A stretch of 64,000 nucleotides of DNA. It comes from Pelodera strongyloides. Lineage: Eukaryota > Nematoda > Chromadorea > Rhabditida > Rhabditidae. The stretch spans positions 1 through 64,000 of the forward strand of contig JAANDG010000290.1 in the NCBI GenBank assembly GCA_036852015.1, in the 5' to 3' direction. The notes below the pieces were generated by a model. It did no database searches. It was not told the origin of the DNA and was given only the letters and a program-made list of their open reading frames with translations. This document shows, one piece after another, positions 1 through 11,019 of the stretch; the stretch's first letter is position 1, and the number at the start of each line of letters is the position of its first letter. The position numbers and the translations under genes are program-made.

Positions 1-500
1 TTCAGTTGAAAAAAAATGTTATGAAACCTAAGTGTGTGTTTTGAATACTGACTATTTAATGATGCTCTAGGATTTTATGTCAAAAAAATTGTTAATTCAT
101 AACAAAAAAAATTCATTTTCTTTTACAAAAAAATGTGGTTTAAAATAAACTCAATTGTATGTGTACATTTTCATGTGTTTGTGTAATGCATTACAATACG
201 TTTTAAATAAACTTTACAAATATATATGCAAATTGCGAACAGTACATGATACATTGTTGGTCCTTCCTACTGGGCTGCATCGTGTGGAGGATGGGCATGT
301 TATTGTTTTTACTTTAGTGAACGATGTTTATTTTATGTTAAGTGGTAGCAGAGAACGTAGATCCACCTCACCATTCTGCCACCCTGATTATCTTTTCGTT
401 TTCAAATCCGATTTCCTTGTACAATTTCTGTTAGTACTAGTTGTGTCCATTCAAAAAAAAAACTGGCCAATTTGTGGACATATGTGTGTTTAGGATATAC
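1..500. other. Unassigned AT-rich edge, partial copy of direct repeat R
   Basis: The first ~140 bases resemble the later half of the repeat seen at 18.49-18.61 kb and 5.80-5.90 kb (shared pieces such as tttaat-atgctctagg and the following T/A-rich run with aattcataa). A 112-codon frame at 155-493 has no recognisable family, no splice context and biased composition, so I do not call it a gene. Confidence 0.4.
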
Positions 501-940
501 TGCGGTGCAACCGCAACCACAGGTACCATAAAAAAAGTCCTTCCGGAAGGTGAAGGGTTGAAGCCCCTTGTGTGTCATTCTGTGTCACTAGGACACGATA
601 CGTACGAGTAAAGTTAAAGTGCACAGACTGCGGATGAGATAAGCAGAAGTATACGCAGCGAATTTTCCCGCAAACTCATTTGCCAAGTTTCACATAGTAT
701 GCATAATGTAGCGTATCAGCCCGCTATTTGAGTTGTCAGTTACCGAGAGCGCAATTTAGAAATGGAGTCGGATCAGCTGGCATTTTCAATTTAAGAGGCT
801 CCATTTCAAGACAGCGAAGAGTTCGCACCACCTAAAACAATTTTTTTTTGTATCCGAATGTCTGTTGTCGTGTAGTTTTCACAAACTTTACATTAACCGC
901 ATTATTTTCTGAATTTCAGTGATGCGCACTCGAGCTCGAG
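500..940. other. Unassigned stretch before retroelement gag
   Basis: No coding frame is supported. It could be leader or LTR sequence of the retroelement remnant that follows, but I found no matching second LTR copy downstream, so this is only positional inference. Confidence 0.2.
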
Positions 941-984
941 CGAGAAGCGTTGAAGAACTTCACAGTCCGGTATTTGATCTTCTA

Positions 985-1480
985 CTCCATTGAAAGCCAA
1001 GGCCAATTAATTACTTGATTGCTCACCTAGAGGGGTTAGCCAGAGAAAAGTTGAGGAGTTGAGTGCTAATGAGAGAAAAGACTTTGATACGGTAAAACGC
1101 ACTTGGGAAGCGCTTTTGATAACCCGCAATATCATTTTTAGCCAAGCAACAATTAGCCAGCTGTAAACAAAAACCAGGCGAAAGCACCTTCGCAAGCCGC
1201 CTCGTTGACATTGCGAGAAGGGCAATATCAGGCCAAACGGAAGCGGTTATCAGGGAGCGTGCATTGGACGATTTTTATTTTGGTAAGCTAAGACGGAATA
1301 TTCGTCACTTTGTTAGACTGGACAACCCTCAGACTTTTGACCGTGCCCTTTCCAAAGCTCATCAGGTTGAGATTTCACTCTCAGAAGCAACGGCAGACTC
1401 TTTAATCACAGCAGCGACCCCAGACCTCCCTCCCTCCCATCCATGCTATGGAACATCCAAAATATCGTTCAAATTCTTAC
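985..1480 (+). pseudogene. Retrotransposon gag-like fragment
   Basis: Conceptual translation across two frames gives a capsid-like helical block. It contains EGLAREK and ELSANERKDFDTVKRTWEAL upstream, then after a frameshift FASRLVDIARRAISG, DDFYFGKLRRNIRHFV and TFDRALSKAHQVE. The spacing and the R..AL.DFY.GKLR..IR pattern match Retrotrans_gag-type domains of Ty3/Gypsy and Bel/Pao elements. Frameshifts and a stop near 1167 break the reading, so it is a remnant. Which LTR clade it comes from cannot be told without pol. Confidence 0.55.
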
Positions 1481-1654
1481 AATTCAAAAAAACAATTCGC
1501 TCACCAAACCCGAAATACTCCCAGTGGCAGTATCAAAATAACCGCTATGATAATTGACAACACAAAGTTACATATGGTGGGAACAAATATTCATCGAGCT
1601 ACACTAATAAAGGGTCATTTTAGCGGGTCGCGGTGAGCTGCTAGTATTGCTACA

Positions 1655-1775
1655 CCGGGCCATGTAATCAAGGATTGCCGCAGGCGCATGAGAGAGCAAG
1701 GCAATCGTACCCTGGTGAATACTGTTGAAACAGACCCTCAAGGGACAGACCAGCTAAGCGACAAGCCCATTTAAA
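1655..1775 (+). pseudogene. Zinc-knuckle-like end of gag remnant
   Basis: A short frame reads GHVIKDCRRRMREQ, resembling the last half of a CCHC zinc knuckle, followed by a polar tail ending at a stop near 1774. It follows the gag-like fragment by about 180 bases, as expected for a nucleocapsid. Only part of the knuckle is visible, so the call rests largely on position. Confidence 0.35.
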
Positions 1776-1789
1776 GCATTGGCGTGCCA

Positions 1790-2620
1790 CTCCCCTTCCC
1801 AAATGATCCACATTCCTACAGGTTACGTTACAAGTGCCCAGTCATTCCGAGCACTCCATCTGGCCGACAAATCAGTTCCACACTTGAGTTGTTTTCGACC
1901 AAACGCCAGGAGATATACGTCACGGGGATTCGCATGTAAGTTTTTTTCGAAACTATTAAGTACTCAATTAGCCTGATAGGTACTAGATACGAGCAACGGA
2001 CTAGAAAGCCCACACCCGTCTCCGGAGAAGAATGTAGGATTCTAGGAAATGTCCATACGGAGATATGCATACAGTAGGCACACCTTTCCAGTCTAACAAG
2101 TCAAGTGGCCGTCTGCACCTTTTGGGGGGTTGTACTCAACACCAGACCACAGTAGTCAACTGTTTTCTAATTGAAGTTGAGATATATACTTATGGTAACG
2201 ATAAAGCTATTTCAGACTTCGGGAGCACCGCACACTGCGGCTACCAACAGGGAGAATGCTCCCTGCAAGACGGAACCATGGTAATATGGACACCAGCGGA
2301 GGAAGAGAAATGCGAGTACGCTAAGGGCGATTCTCAGGTAAGCAACTCCATAATATTTGGGTTAGCAATGACAAACAACTTGCACTGTCGTGGAACGATG
2401 ACCACAACACAATCAACGACTGCGGTAAGCAGTTAATCATCACTGACCAAAGATTCGCAATTAAATTTGAAAAACTAAAAATAATTCGCACTAAGAGGCA
2501 GACCGCCAGAGAAGGTGGAGCCAGAGAAGCCAGAGAAGACCGCCATGGAAAAGAAATGATAAATGATATTTCCGCCCTACTTGTATGTGAAAATCTATGC
2601 TTTCCTGACGATTATGCGTA
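1790..2620 (+). pseudogene. Possible envelope-like remnant of the same retroelement
   Basis: Frames at 2065-2436 and, after a shift, 2380-2620 encode a cysteine-bearing, Trp-rich stretch (MVIWTPAEEEKCEYAKG, then SWNDDHNTINDCGKQ and a basic RTKRQ). Regularly spaced cysteines and the W-P-E-C-Y arrangement are reminiscent of the ectodomain of envelope-type proteins in nematode retroelements, but I cannot name a family with certainty. No reverse transcriptase or integrase motif lies between it and gag, so pol would have been lost. Alternative: unrelated host gene debris. Confidence 0.25.
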
Positions 2621-3050
2621 TTGAATATCCTTTAAGAAAGTTAAGACTAATTTCGAATAGAGTGCATTTATTGTATGAAACTCTTTTAGTTGGGATTCCA
2701 CAACAGTGAGAAATATCATGGCCGACAAATGGTATGATGTCGCGCGTGCTCGAGCGACGGTAGGTTTCTCTTCTCTTGTTTTTGTTTGGACAATTTAAGT
2801 GTACGTTGCTTTTCTAGTTTGTCGCGCAACTTTAAAATGTGACACATTTGCGTCACGGCAATTGCGTCAAGACAACATCTTTTCATATTCTTGTGTTTCT
2901 GTAATAAACAATTATTACAGGTATTGGTGCACCGACCAGGGATCGTGTCCGATCGTGGTTACCCGAAAGAAGCTCTCGAAACAAATCATTCGTCATTCGT
3001 CACTCTAATTCTGTACTCGTCATTCAACTAAACTAAACCCATGTGTAGAT
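2620..3050. repeat. Direct repeat R, copy 1
   Basis: The segment around 2910-2965 (ttattacaggtattggtgca followed by ccgacc and tgtccgatc) is the first of four direct, diverged copies on the + strand. Similarity continues to about 3050. No gene is supported. Confidence 0.5.
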
Positions 3051-3051
3051 A

Positions 3052-3450
3052 TTTAATATAACCCATTTAATATAAATTAAATAATAAATAATAAATAATA
3101 AATAATAAATAATAAATAATAAATAATAAATAATAAATAATAAATAATAAAAATAAAAATAAATAATAAATAATAAAGAAGTAAATAAAAAAAATAAATA
3201 ATAAATCACTAATAAACTAAATTAAATAGTAAATAAATAATGATAAATAAAAATTAACAATATAAATAAAAAAAAACTTTTTAAGTAAATAAATAAAAAT
3301 TAACTAAGATAAATGAAGATAAATAAATCTGAATTCCCTATAATAAATATAAATGTTAAATCTAAATGATAATGCTATAAAATAAAATAAATATAAATTA
3401 AAAATAAATATTGATAATAAATAAAATTAAAATAATAACAATACATAATA
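3052..3450. repeat. AT-rich simple repeat (AATAAAT/AATAAT)n
   Basis: Long run of aataataaat-type units with interruptions; no coding or RNA feature seen. Confidence 0.8.
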
Positions 3451-3889
3451 AAAAAAATAAACATGGTTTCCGATATCTGCTCATTGTTTATAGTTTCCGA
3501 TATCTGCTCCGATATCTAACTATTACCCAACGCCTCATTTGCTGTAAGTTTATAGCTCTTTTTTGTCGCAGAACAGTATTTTTGTGTGTTCTGTAAAATA
3601 AAGCCATAGAGTGGTTTTGGTTTCATATTTGTTGTGAACTTTCGAACTATAAGAAAGGTGGTTTAGCAAGCAGCACCTTACCTAGTCGGAAACACTACCG
3701 TTGCGCGATCAGGAAAAGAACACGGTTGGTTCTACGTTTGTTAAATTTTGAAACGTATCAGAGGGCTCATTTTTCTTCATAACTGTGGAAGCACTACGGC
3801 TCAGTAGGACTCGGTACAGATATTTTGTTGTTGTTTAGACCAACGCGTTAAATATGTAACTTTGTGTATTGGTGTGATACCTCGTTATG

Positions 3890-4345
3890 TTTTTTCAATA
3901 CCTCGTTATGTTCTCATGGTTTCCCTTAACAAACAAAATTATTACAGGTATTGATGCACCGTCCGGGAATCATGCCCGATTTTCGGTACCACGAAGATCT
4001 TTGCTCCACTTCTCAATTCGACGTTGAACAGTAACGACAACCGACAGTAAGCTGTGCTAGTTACCGGCTAATAGCACTTGTCAATGCAACAAAAAAAACG
4101 CGAAAATAAACTATGCGTGATTACTTTCTAACACCTCCGCGTCTTCTTTTACCTTCTACTGTGCAGCGTCCGATAATAAGCGAGAACTCAGTTTTTTTTA
4201 AGGTCTAGTTGAGCCTATTTTAAAATAATTGACATCTAGAGTTGTGTGTCCCTTTTTCTGCCCCGTTTTCTTTCGCTTTCTTATTACCTATTGTTTAGCA
4301 AAACTTTCTGTTGAAAAAGATAGTTATGAAAATTAAGTGTGTATA
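3890..4345. repeat. Direct repeat R, copy 2
   Basis: It shares the ttattacaggtattgatgca core and then tracks the 18.06-18.54 kb copy: a gacagtaagctgtgctagtt-like block, a tagcacttgtcaatgcaaca-like block and a later gttatgaaaattaagtgtgt block. It runs directly into the middle of the F-box-like fragment at 4360, so the junction marks a deletion or insertion. Confidence 0.5.
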
Positions 4346-4359
4346 TTAAGTGTGTATTT

Positions 4360-4713
4360 GACAATGTTGCTGAACTGTTTGAAAATTTAATCAGGACCAC
4401 TTTGGTTACCCATGTACATATAAACCCTCTAACCCCTCAACTGGATGTCATGTTATTAGCCAAATGGTGTATACATAGTGGTGGGCTTTTATACGTTGAT
4501 ACTTCCGATATGTCTATTAACCACACTATCTCTGTGGATGACTACATAATGAGTCAAGTTCAATTCGGTGGCTGGGGATACGGTGATATTAAATTTTCAA
4601 TTATGGGTGTCGATAGATCCGTATATATAATTGATACGTTCGATGACACGCCACCCCGTATACAGTGCAGCCCTAGCAGACACGCATTGTTATCACACAA
4701 CCACAATCTTTAG
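4360..4713 (+). pseudogene. F-box-associated C-terminal fragment, cassette copy 1
   Basis: About 115 codons align throughout with the C-terminal half of the F-box protein at 14.57-15.34 kb. Shared pieces include ELFENLIR.TLVTHV, DVMLLAKWCIHSGG against DLMLLAAWCVQSGG, and DDYIMSQ against DDYIMTQ, ending in a related tail. The N-terminal F-box half is missing: sequence upstream of 4360 is repeat R, and no in-frame ATG of its own is evident. I read it as a truncated paralogue. It is followed at 4892 by a paralogue of the same neighbour gene, so the gene order of cassette copy 2 is kept. Confidence 0.6.
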
Positions 4714-4891
4714 GTGGGTATTTTTACACTCTGATTAAAATATATTTATTATATTTATATACAACTGTATTATGTTTAAAAAGTTTATCTGAAAATTGAT
4801 ATTGAACCTTTTTTTAATACAAAATAACTGCCTGTTTTTCAAACTAGTTTGTGACATTCATAGTTAATGCTGGTTTTAAATAATAAAAGAA

Positions 4892-5461
4892 ATGTATAAA
4901 TTTATTAAAGGTATGTTGCGAAGAAGTAGGCGAGTATCACCATCCAGCTCCGACTCATCATCAAGCTCCGACTCAAATACAAACACGGATTCATGGAGTA
5001 CTTTTACAAATTGGAAAGATATTGAAGCAGTATGTGAGTTTGTCATTATAATTATTATTGTTATTATTATAGTTATGTTAAGTATGTTTCTTCATACCTA
5101 ACGGTAACGAGGAAAACAAGCATCTTCCATGTCAGTATGAAAGACTGGATAGGGTTATATCAGTATATGGGTATGCGCGTGTTCGACAATGGCTAACACG
5201 AAAATGCTTGCTGTTTCTGTACAATGAAGGAAAAGCCCTCACAGGCGATGTATGTTTTATTTTTAGTATGTCTTCACATTATAAAGAGTAAATATAAAAT
5301 TTTTTTTTGTTTGTTATTTTTAGTGCATGTTATTTTAGACTTCTCTAATGCCTATTGAAAATTTTGCCGGCAACACTACTGAGGACGGAGGACCCTTCGG
5401 AATTATGGTGCATGACAGACCTGGTTCACGCAATATGTTTTCCTCAGTAGTGGAAGTCTAA
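4892..5461 (+). CDS. Small SSD-rich cassette protein, copy 1 (3 exons predicted)
   Basis: Predicted exons are 4892-5033, 5083-5249 and 5339-5461, about 143 residues. The N-terminus is basic and then Ser/Asp-rich (SSSDSSSSSDSNT). Exon 2 encodes YERLDRVISVYGYARVRQWL, matching VRLDRVLYTYGYEKVSEWL in copy 2 at 15.7 kb. Exon 3 carries AGNTT where copy 2 has AGNTR. Exon 2 is 167 nt in both copies and both have the same intron phases, so the gene structure is conserved while the protein has diverged, consistent with a maintained gene. Copy 1 stops at the end of the third exon, where copy 2 has a fourth. Family and function are not recognised. It lies downstream of the truncated F-box paralogue. Confidence 0.5.
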
Positions 5462-5639
5462 AACGTTCAGACTACTTTCCTATTCTGCACTTCTTCAACA
5501 GTTCCTACTGCATCGTCATGAATCTGCGTTAAATATGTAAGTTCGAGACCAGGGCTTATTCTTCGGATAATTATGAGATAGTATCATAGTCTGTCCTCAG
5601 GTTCACGAGATCATTGAAGTATTGGTAGGAAAATCCATG

Positions 5640-6330
5640 CAATATCTCATTATATTCTCGTTTTTTTCCAGTAATAAACATAATTATTACAGGTATTGGT
5701 GCACCGACCGGGAACTGTGTCCGATCAAGAATACCATAAATGATGATGCCCGAAAACCAAATAACTTTGCTCTTATTCTCCATTCAACATTTAACTAAAC
5801 ATACGTGCTGATACTTAATATGGCTTTAATTATGCTCTAGAAGAATACATTAACACTAGTTTATGTCAGAAATTTGTAAATTCCTTTACAAAAAAAAAAC
5901 ACCTAAGAATGTAACTTACCTCCCTTTTAACAATTACGTTATTGCTTAAAATAAAAATCTTGCACTAGCGTAGTTGAATGCTTTCCTTATAAAAACCGAA
6001 CAAAGGATTTGTTTACAAAATGGAGCTTGTTTTTGGTGCATGGATAAGTGAACATTGCAGTGAGATACTTACACATTAAACGCGGATAAAATACCATGAT
6101 TTATAACTTAGAATTTGTCTTGTTGACGCATTGTACTGTGATGCTACATGTACTACACGCTAGCTTATCAGTACAAACATATTCAACGCATAACTGCAAA
6201 AAAAAACAAAGTCTTCGCTTCTGAAGACGTTTGTGCAGCTCAGTGTGAGCAGCGCCATTTCTCAGGTTATAATACAGTTTTCTTTACTGTGGTCACAGTT
6301 TGTGCAGAAGAAAATCAACTAATACAAAAG
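5640..6330. repeat. Direct repeat R, copy 3 (with TATA-like box)
   Basis: This is the best match to the 18.04-19.21 kb copy. Shared in the same order are the ttattacaggtattggtgca core, a ctttgctct block, a tttaattatgctctag block, a TATA-like ccttataaaaacc near 5988 (gtatataaaaag near 18869), gtcttgttg near 6116 (18999), a cttctgaag block, and cattgtgagcag-like sequence near 6245 (19165). An 87-codon frame at 6148-6411 falls mostly inside this repeat and is not recognised. Confidence 0.6.
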
Positions 6331-6621
6331 GGAGTGAGTATATGGAACAGAACATCCTGCGTACAACGTGTGTTAGAATACAATCTAGGCTTATTAGAGA
6401 GTAGCCGGTAGAGAGTATTAGCGAGTATTAGAGAGTAGAGAATTTTGCTATGCATATGTACCACGTACACCGTTGTCCGTGGTATTTCAGATTTTATATA
6501 TGGACATGTACCAGGCTGCTGAAAGATTGGGAACGTGGAATATAGATTGTTTTCAGCTTCGAGAATCTAGTTCTCATCGCTAGGCTTCTTACTTCATAGT
6601 TTATAAGCTTATTTTCAAGAT

Positions 6622-6667
6622 TATATTTTTCAGCACATACATTGATGTATGTGCTGAAAAAAATATA
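6622..6667. other. Near-perfect hairpin with TTGA loop
   Basis: The arms 6622-6641 and 6646-6667 (core cagcacataca / tgtatgtgctg) pair almost fully, with a 4-base loop and a small A bulge. Confidence 0.7.
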
Positions 6668-6840
6668 ATATTGAAGATAACTATAAATAGCTAATGAACG
6701 ACTGCAGACATGGAATATGGATAGTTTTCAGCTTCGAGAACCTAGTTCTGATCGCTAGGCTTCTCTTTATAGGTTAAAGACTTATTTTCAAGTTTCAGCT
6801 GGAACACGTACATGATGTATGTTTTGTACTTATTTCATAT

Positions 6841-6928
6841 GGTATATGTTCATTACCTTACCTTGATTTACCTCGACGCTGAAGTACGAGTCGTCAAGGT
6901 AATCAAGGTGAGGTAATGAACATATACC
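6841..6928. other. 88-nt hairpin, about 36-bp stem
   Basis: The arms ggtatatgttcattacct... and ...aggtaatgaacatatacc pair along nearly their whole length, leaving a loop around cgctgaagtacgagtcg. The outer end (catataccaggctgctgaaag) is the common core of the surrounding repeat family. Confidence 0.7.
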
Positions 6929-7789
6929 AGGCTGCTGAAAGAGGGGGAGCATGAAATATAGCTTATTTATTGTTGAAATACAATATTATCATCGGTAGGC
7001 TTCGTAAATTCATAGAAAGAAGCCTTATTCAATTTGCCTATATACCCCGTATACGTTGTACGGGGTATTTCAAAGTTTGTATATAAACATATACCAGGCT
7101 ACTGAAAGATTGGGAACGTGAAATATAGCTTTGGTTAAAATACAATGATCCTCATCGGTAGGCTTCGTAAGTTCATATTTATAATAATAATTTATTACAC
7201 CACAAAGGTGCGCACAAACATACATAAGACAATAAATACAGTTAAGACAGAAAAACGGTAATAAGGGACATAAGGTACATGTGCAAAGGTAAGCGGAAAT
7301 GCTGACGCATCGAACAAAGGTAGTTAGCCGAGCACTGTAAACCCGGCAGCTGGACACTATCGTCACTAACACACATAAGCGTGCGCAGACCCAGGGTTAC
7401 GTCAGTGGCTGAATTCACCGAACGACCTAGGCGCAACACTTGCATTTATAACTGTGACACGTGTGAAAGTGAATTGACTGTGCGATCCAATTTGCTACAT
7501 AATGGGTTTAACTGGCATAGGCATTTCAGTGGACGTGTGTTCGCCCAGAAGCAATCCATAAGAATCCTTAGAATCCTTAATCAATGTTCCAATATACCAC
7601 GTATATCGTTGTCCGTGGTATTTCAGATTTTATCTATGGACATAAACCAGGCTACTGAAAGACTTGGAACATGAAAAGTAGATTGTTTTCAGCTTTGAGA
7701 ACCTAGTTCTCATTATTAGGCTGCTTAATCCCTAGTTTATAAGCTTATTTTCAAGATTATATTGGCCTAAAACTTTGACCTAAAAATGT

Positions 7790-8845
7790 GTTGTTTGTAC
7801 ACAACCAAAGTTTTAGGTTCAATGGAAAAAGGACCATCCTTTAGAGGTTCAGATATGGTTAAGATTCAAATACAGTTTAGATGAGTAAATGGATACTTGT
7901 TGAATTCACCAAATCACATGTAACGATAGCCTCATCTTAAATGACTTGTTCCAAATCATTTAGTATATTGCATTCGATTTTCGAATGGCAGTGTATGTTT
8001 GTAAAGCACCAACTAATGATTGGTCATATAGTATCACATCCAGGAATTTGAAGACTTTAGTCTCTTTGCTCCCATTCTACGGCGTGCTTGTTGCACACCT
8101 TGAATTCCCACTGGGTTCGCTGTGTGTTGTTGTGGTTTGTTTATTATTAGTTCAATAATTACATTTACACATAACGTCAAGAAAAATGTCCAACAGCAGG
8201 ATGGGTAGCAACCGTTTGATTGTATTTAGTCTTTTTTCAATCCTTTTTTATTAATTTTTTTACGCGAACGAAGTATAGCTTATATTTCCAAGGCTTGTGA
8301 ACAATATTTCATTAGATAGCACAGTTGCCGAGCCCAGGAGGTAGCTGTGATAGAGCATTTATGTCGCACTTGCGCACGCGAAAATACGCGAAATTGCCAT
8401 CCATCTCGAAAAAGTGTTTTACTTAAGACGAAAGTGGGGCACAGTAAGACCGAAAGTGCCGCGTTTTGTGCGAGGATTATCTCAATTTAAAGTGTACCTA
8501 ATGATACAATGATGATGGAAAAGAGATTGGCAAATCATGGCACATGTACCGATATCTTGAGGTTTTTATTGATTGAAAGATGAGAAATATAGAAAATCAA
8601 TCTGTTCCATAAATCAAAAATTATATTGTTATTCCGTGTGCTAAAACCTACCTCATTTTCACGAACTTTCTCACAGATTCATTACCGACCCATAGTAACG
8701 AACCATCCAATTAGCTCCACATCTGTCCGCTTACTCGACAATAGGGGTAACACTTTGCGGCAGAACTTTAGTACGACTTTTTGTATACTACACTTCCGAT
8801 GTGTAAAATAATTCATTCTGTAAATTTACCTTTTGTCGTACGTTG
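7790..8845. other. Gene-free stretch before the Maverick
   Basis: Only short unconvincing frames. No terminal inverted repeat of the Maverick is obvious here on reading by eye. Confidence 0.3.
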
Positions 8846-8847
8846 AC

Positions 8848-9258
8848 ATGTCTAGTTATATAGATTTTGATCCTAGCTCTATAAATTGGGAGCATGCATT
8901 TACTGGTCAAACAGGTGGTGGTATAGGTGGTGAACGCTACATTGGCATATACGATCTTCGCGGATATGGTTTACTTTCCTCGTTTATGCGCCACTTGGTA
9001 CCAATTTTGAAATCTGTAGGCAAAACTGTGGGTCATGAGGTGCTAAGTACAGGTGGAAAGACTGCACAAGATTGGGCAGATGGTGTAAGTTTGAAAGATG
9101 CCGCCAAGAGGCGCGCACGTGAAGGCGCTCATAACTTGCTACAAAAGGCTGCAGATGCCACCGTAGCCGGTGGGGGAAGAAAAAGACGAACTCCTTCCTT
9201 GCTTAAAAGAGTCCAAGGCACAAAACGGAAAAGAGGTGTGGGAGTATATAAATTGTAA
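8848..9258 (+). CDS. Polinton-type small basic virion/core protein
   Basis: This is an uninterrupted 136-residue frame from the ATG at 8848. An N-terminal acidic and Gly-rich stretch is followed by YDLRGYGLLSSFMRHLVPIL and GKTVGHEVLSTGGKTAQDW, an Ala/Lys-rich helix and a very basic tail (GGRKRRTPSLLKR, GTKRKRGV). The 'RGYG-L-x-F-R-x-L-x-P-x-L-K-x-G' arrangement next to an F54H12.2-like capsid gene is typical of the small core or minor virion proteins of Polintons and adintoviruses, thought to bind DNA or the capsid interior. It is the only Maverick gene here without visible damage. Family assignment is by pattern and neighbourhood. Confidence 0.65.
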   Translation: MSSYIDFDPSSINWEHAFTGQTGGGIGGERYIGIYDLRGYGLLSSFMRHLVPILKSVGKTVGHEVLSTGGKTAQDWADGVSLKDAAKRRAREGAHNLLQKAADATVAGGGRKRRTPSLLKRVQGTKRKRGVGVYKL

Positions 9259-9312
9259 TGTAAGTGTTTATTGATATTAGTTGTAACTGTGCACACTTTG
9301 CGGACGGTTGCT

Positions 9313-11017
9313 ATGAAAGCTATTTCTGACAAGTCGCAGTTCGCATACTTTGGTCACCTAGATTGGTTTTCCAGTCCGCCAACCAGCATTGGTGTAAAAA
9401 ACACTCGTTTTAGAGAAATAAATTTAGAATCAACCCTTCAGCAAGATGGGCCATTTACATTTCGTATTCAGAAGGAACACATTTCATTAACCTAGCTAGA
9501 TCATATATACAAGTGGCTTTCTCTATTAAAAATAACCAGGGTCAGAGTTTTCCATTTGTAAACGCGAATGGTGATGAAGACAGCCGTGTAGGTGTTGTGC
9601 AATTTTTACCACGTACAATGTGGAAGCAGATAACTGTAAGCATTAATGGGATTACTGTTGAAGATACGGGTCCCTGTCATTCATATCGTTCTTTCAATGA
9701 ACTACATCGTGATACAAACGATAAAATGTACAATGCAGGAGGAGTTGAATGTTATGACATCAATGATAATGGCACTTTTTTTATGACAATCCTGGTTATT
9801 CAACTAGAACTATTCAGTATAAGGGAGGGGGGGAAGGTTTTTCAGGCAATGAGTCAGCTCAATATTGGTCTATGCACTAGTGGAAAATTGTTGTTAAATA
9901 ATGTTGACTTGGAGATTCAAAAGCATAAACAACCCGATAGTTTTTTATTGAATGCGTTTAATAATGACGCATCGTGGAAACTTGTTATTGAGTCTGTCAA
10001 ACTCTTTGTTTGTGAATATGAGCTATACGCTGATATACAGACAACAATGCAGAAGAAACTCAATAGCGGAGAGCAAGCGTTCTACCCCTTGCGCACACAT
10101 GTCTGCAAAAACTTTAATGTCCCCATAGGTACATCTTCCACGTAAGAGATTGTCTGTTTTAACGGTATGCAGATCCCTAAACGGCTCTTTGTAGGTCTTG
10201 TTTCAGGGCAAGCATTTACAGGAAACCTTAAAGGGTCAGGCCCATTTCAAATTACCCCTATATTTGATGACCCCATCGGATTCTCCGTTTCAAATATAGT
10301 AGGCTGATTTTTTTCCAATTTTCAGTCGCAATATTCACGCAGTTTTCAGTAATTTGCCATGGCCAGTCATACACAACAATCAATTGCAGTTGTAACGCCC
10401 TTTCGCACTGACTGGCCAATATCACAATTGCCACGCCCAATAGAGCATATTGCCCAATTAGCGCGCAGGGGCGTGACAACTGCGATATTTTGTTGGGTAT
10501 GCCTGGCCATGGTAAATTGCTGAATACTGCGTGAATTTTGCGACTGAAAATCGGAAAAAAATCAGCCTACTATATTTGAAACGGAGAATCCGATGGGGTC
10601 ACCAAGAATAGGGGTAATTTGAAATAGGCCTGACCCTTTAAGAAATGCCCATTTGAATTCAAAAACTATGTCTTGAAAAATATTTGGATCGACCACAATG
10701 GCGTAACATTTCCAACGCGTCCTTGGAATCTAGACTATGAAAATGATAAATATTCCCCCGCATTTATTACACAACATGAATCCTTGGGTTTTGGTTTGAA
10801 TGGCAGGGAGAATGGTATAGCCTGGGAGCTTTTCAAAACCACCCGTTGTATCTATGCATTTGATCTATCAACTGGTTCGGGATATAATACAAACACCTTT
10901 GAACTGGCAACATCTGGCACAACCACAATACGATTAGAGTTTACAAATGCAACCACAGAAACACTACAATTAGTGGTATTGGGTGAATTCCAATCATTCT
11001 GGCAACTGGATAGATAA
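9313..11017 (+). pseudogene. F54H12.2-like Polinton capsid protein, broken
   Basis: The first segment (9313-9495) has FGHLDWFSSPPTS, the hallmark start of the F54H12.2-like transposon-derived proteins of Polintons, and GPFTFRIQKE. A stop and a frame change near 9495-9513 precede a second segment (to 10145) rich in beta-type sequence (ITVSINGITVEDTG, SYRSFNELHRD). An inserted 406-bp MITE (10232-10637) splits the gene, and a third segment runs to 11017 (PAFITQHESLGFGLNG). The family is regarded as a jelly-roll capsid protein. At least one frameshift and one insertion mean this copy cannot make the full protein. It overlaps the start region of the protease gene. Confidence 0.7.
10232..10637. mobile_element. 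406-bp MITE with ~150-bp inverted arms and TTAA target duplication
   Basis: The element starts AGGGTCAGGCC and ends GGCCTGACCCT, and is flanked on both sides by TTAA (10228-10231 and 10638-10641). The arms match over about 150 bp each, including the ggagaatccgatggggtca and tactatatttgaaacgg blocks in inverted orientation. TTAA duplication is the piggyBac-type signature. It interrupts the capsid gene and contains no coding capacity of its own. Confidence 0.8.
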
Positions 11018-11019
11018 CG

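Larger units (their letters stand above)
6430..7790. repeat. Hairpin-bearing repeat family, about five copies
   Basis: Copies near 6450, 6700, 6920, 7040 and 7590 share tttcag-attttatatatgga, accaggctgctgaaagattg and a cttcgagaa-ctagttct block. Three of them begin with a small hairpin (arms at 6459-6465/6478-6484, 7042-7051/7059-7068 and 7594-7601/7614-7621). No protein is supported. These could be a SINE-like, MITE-like or satellite family. Confidence 0.6.

Noticed and set aside
155..493. 112-codon + frame
   Set aside because: No family pattern or splice context, and partly overlaps repeat-like AT-rich sequence.
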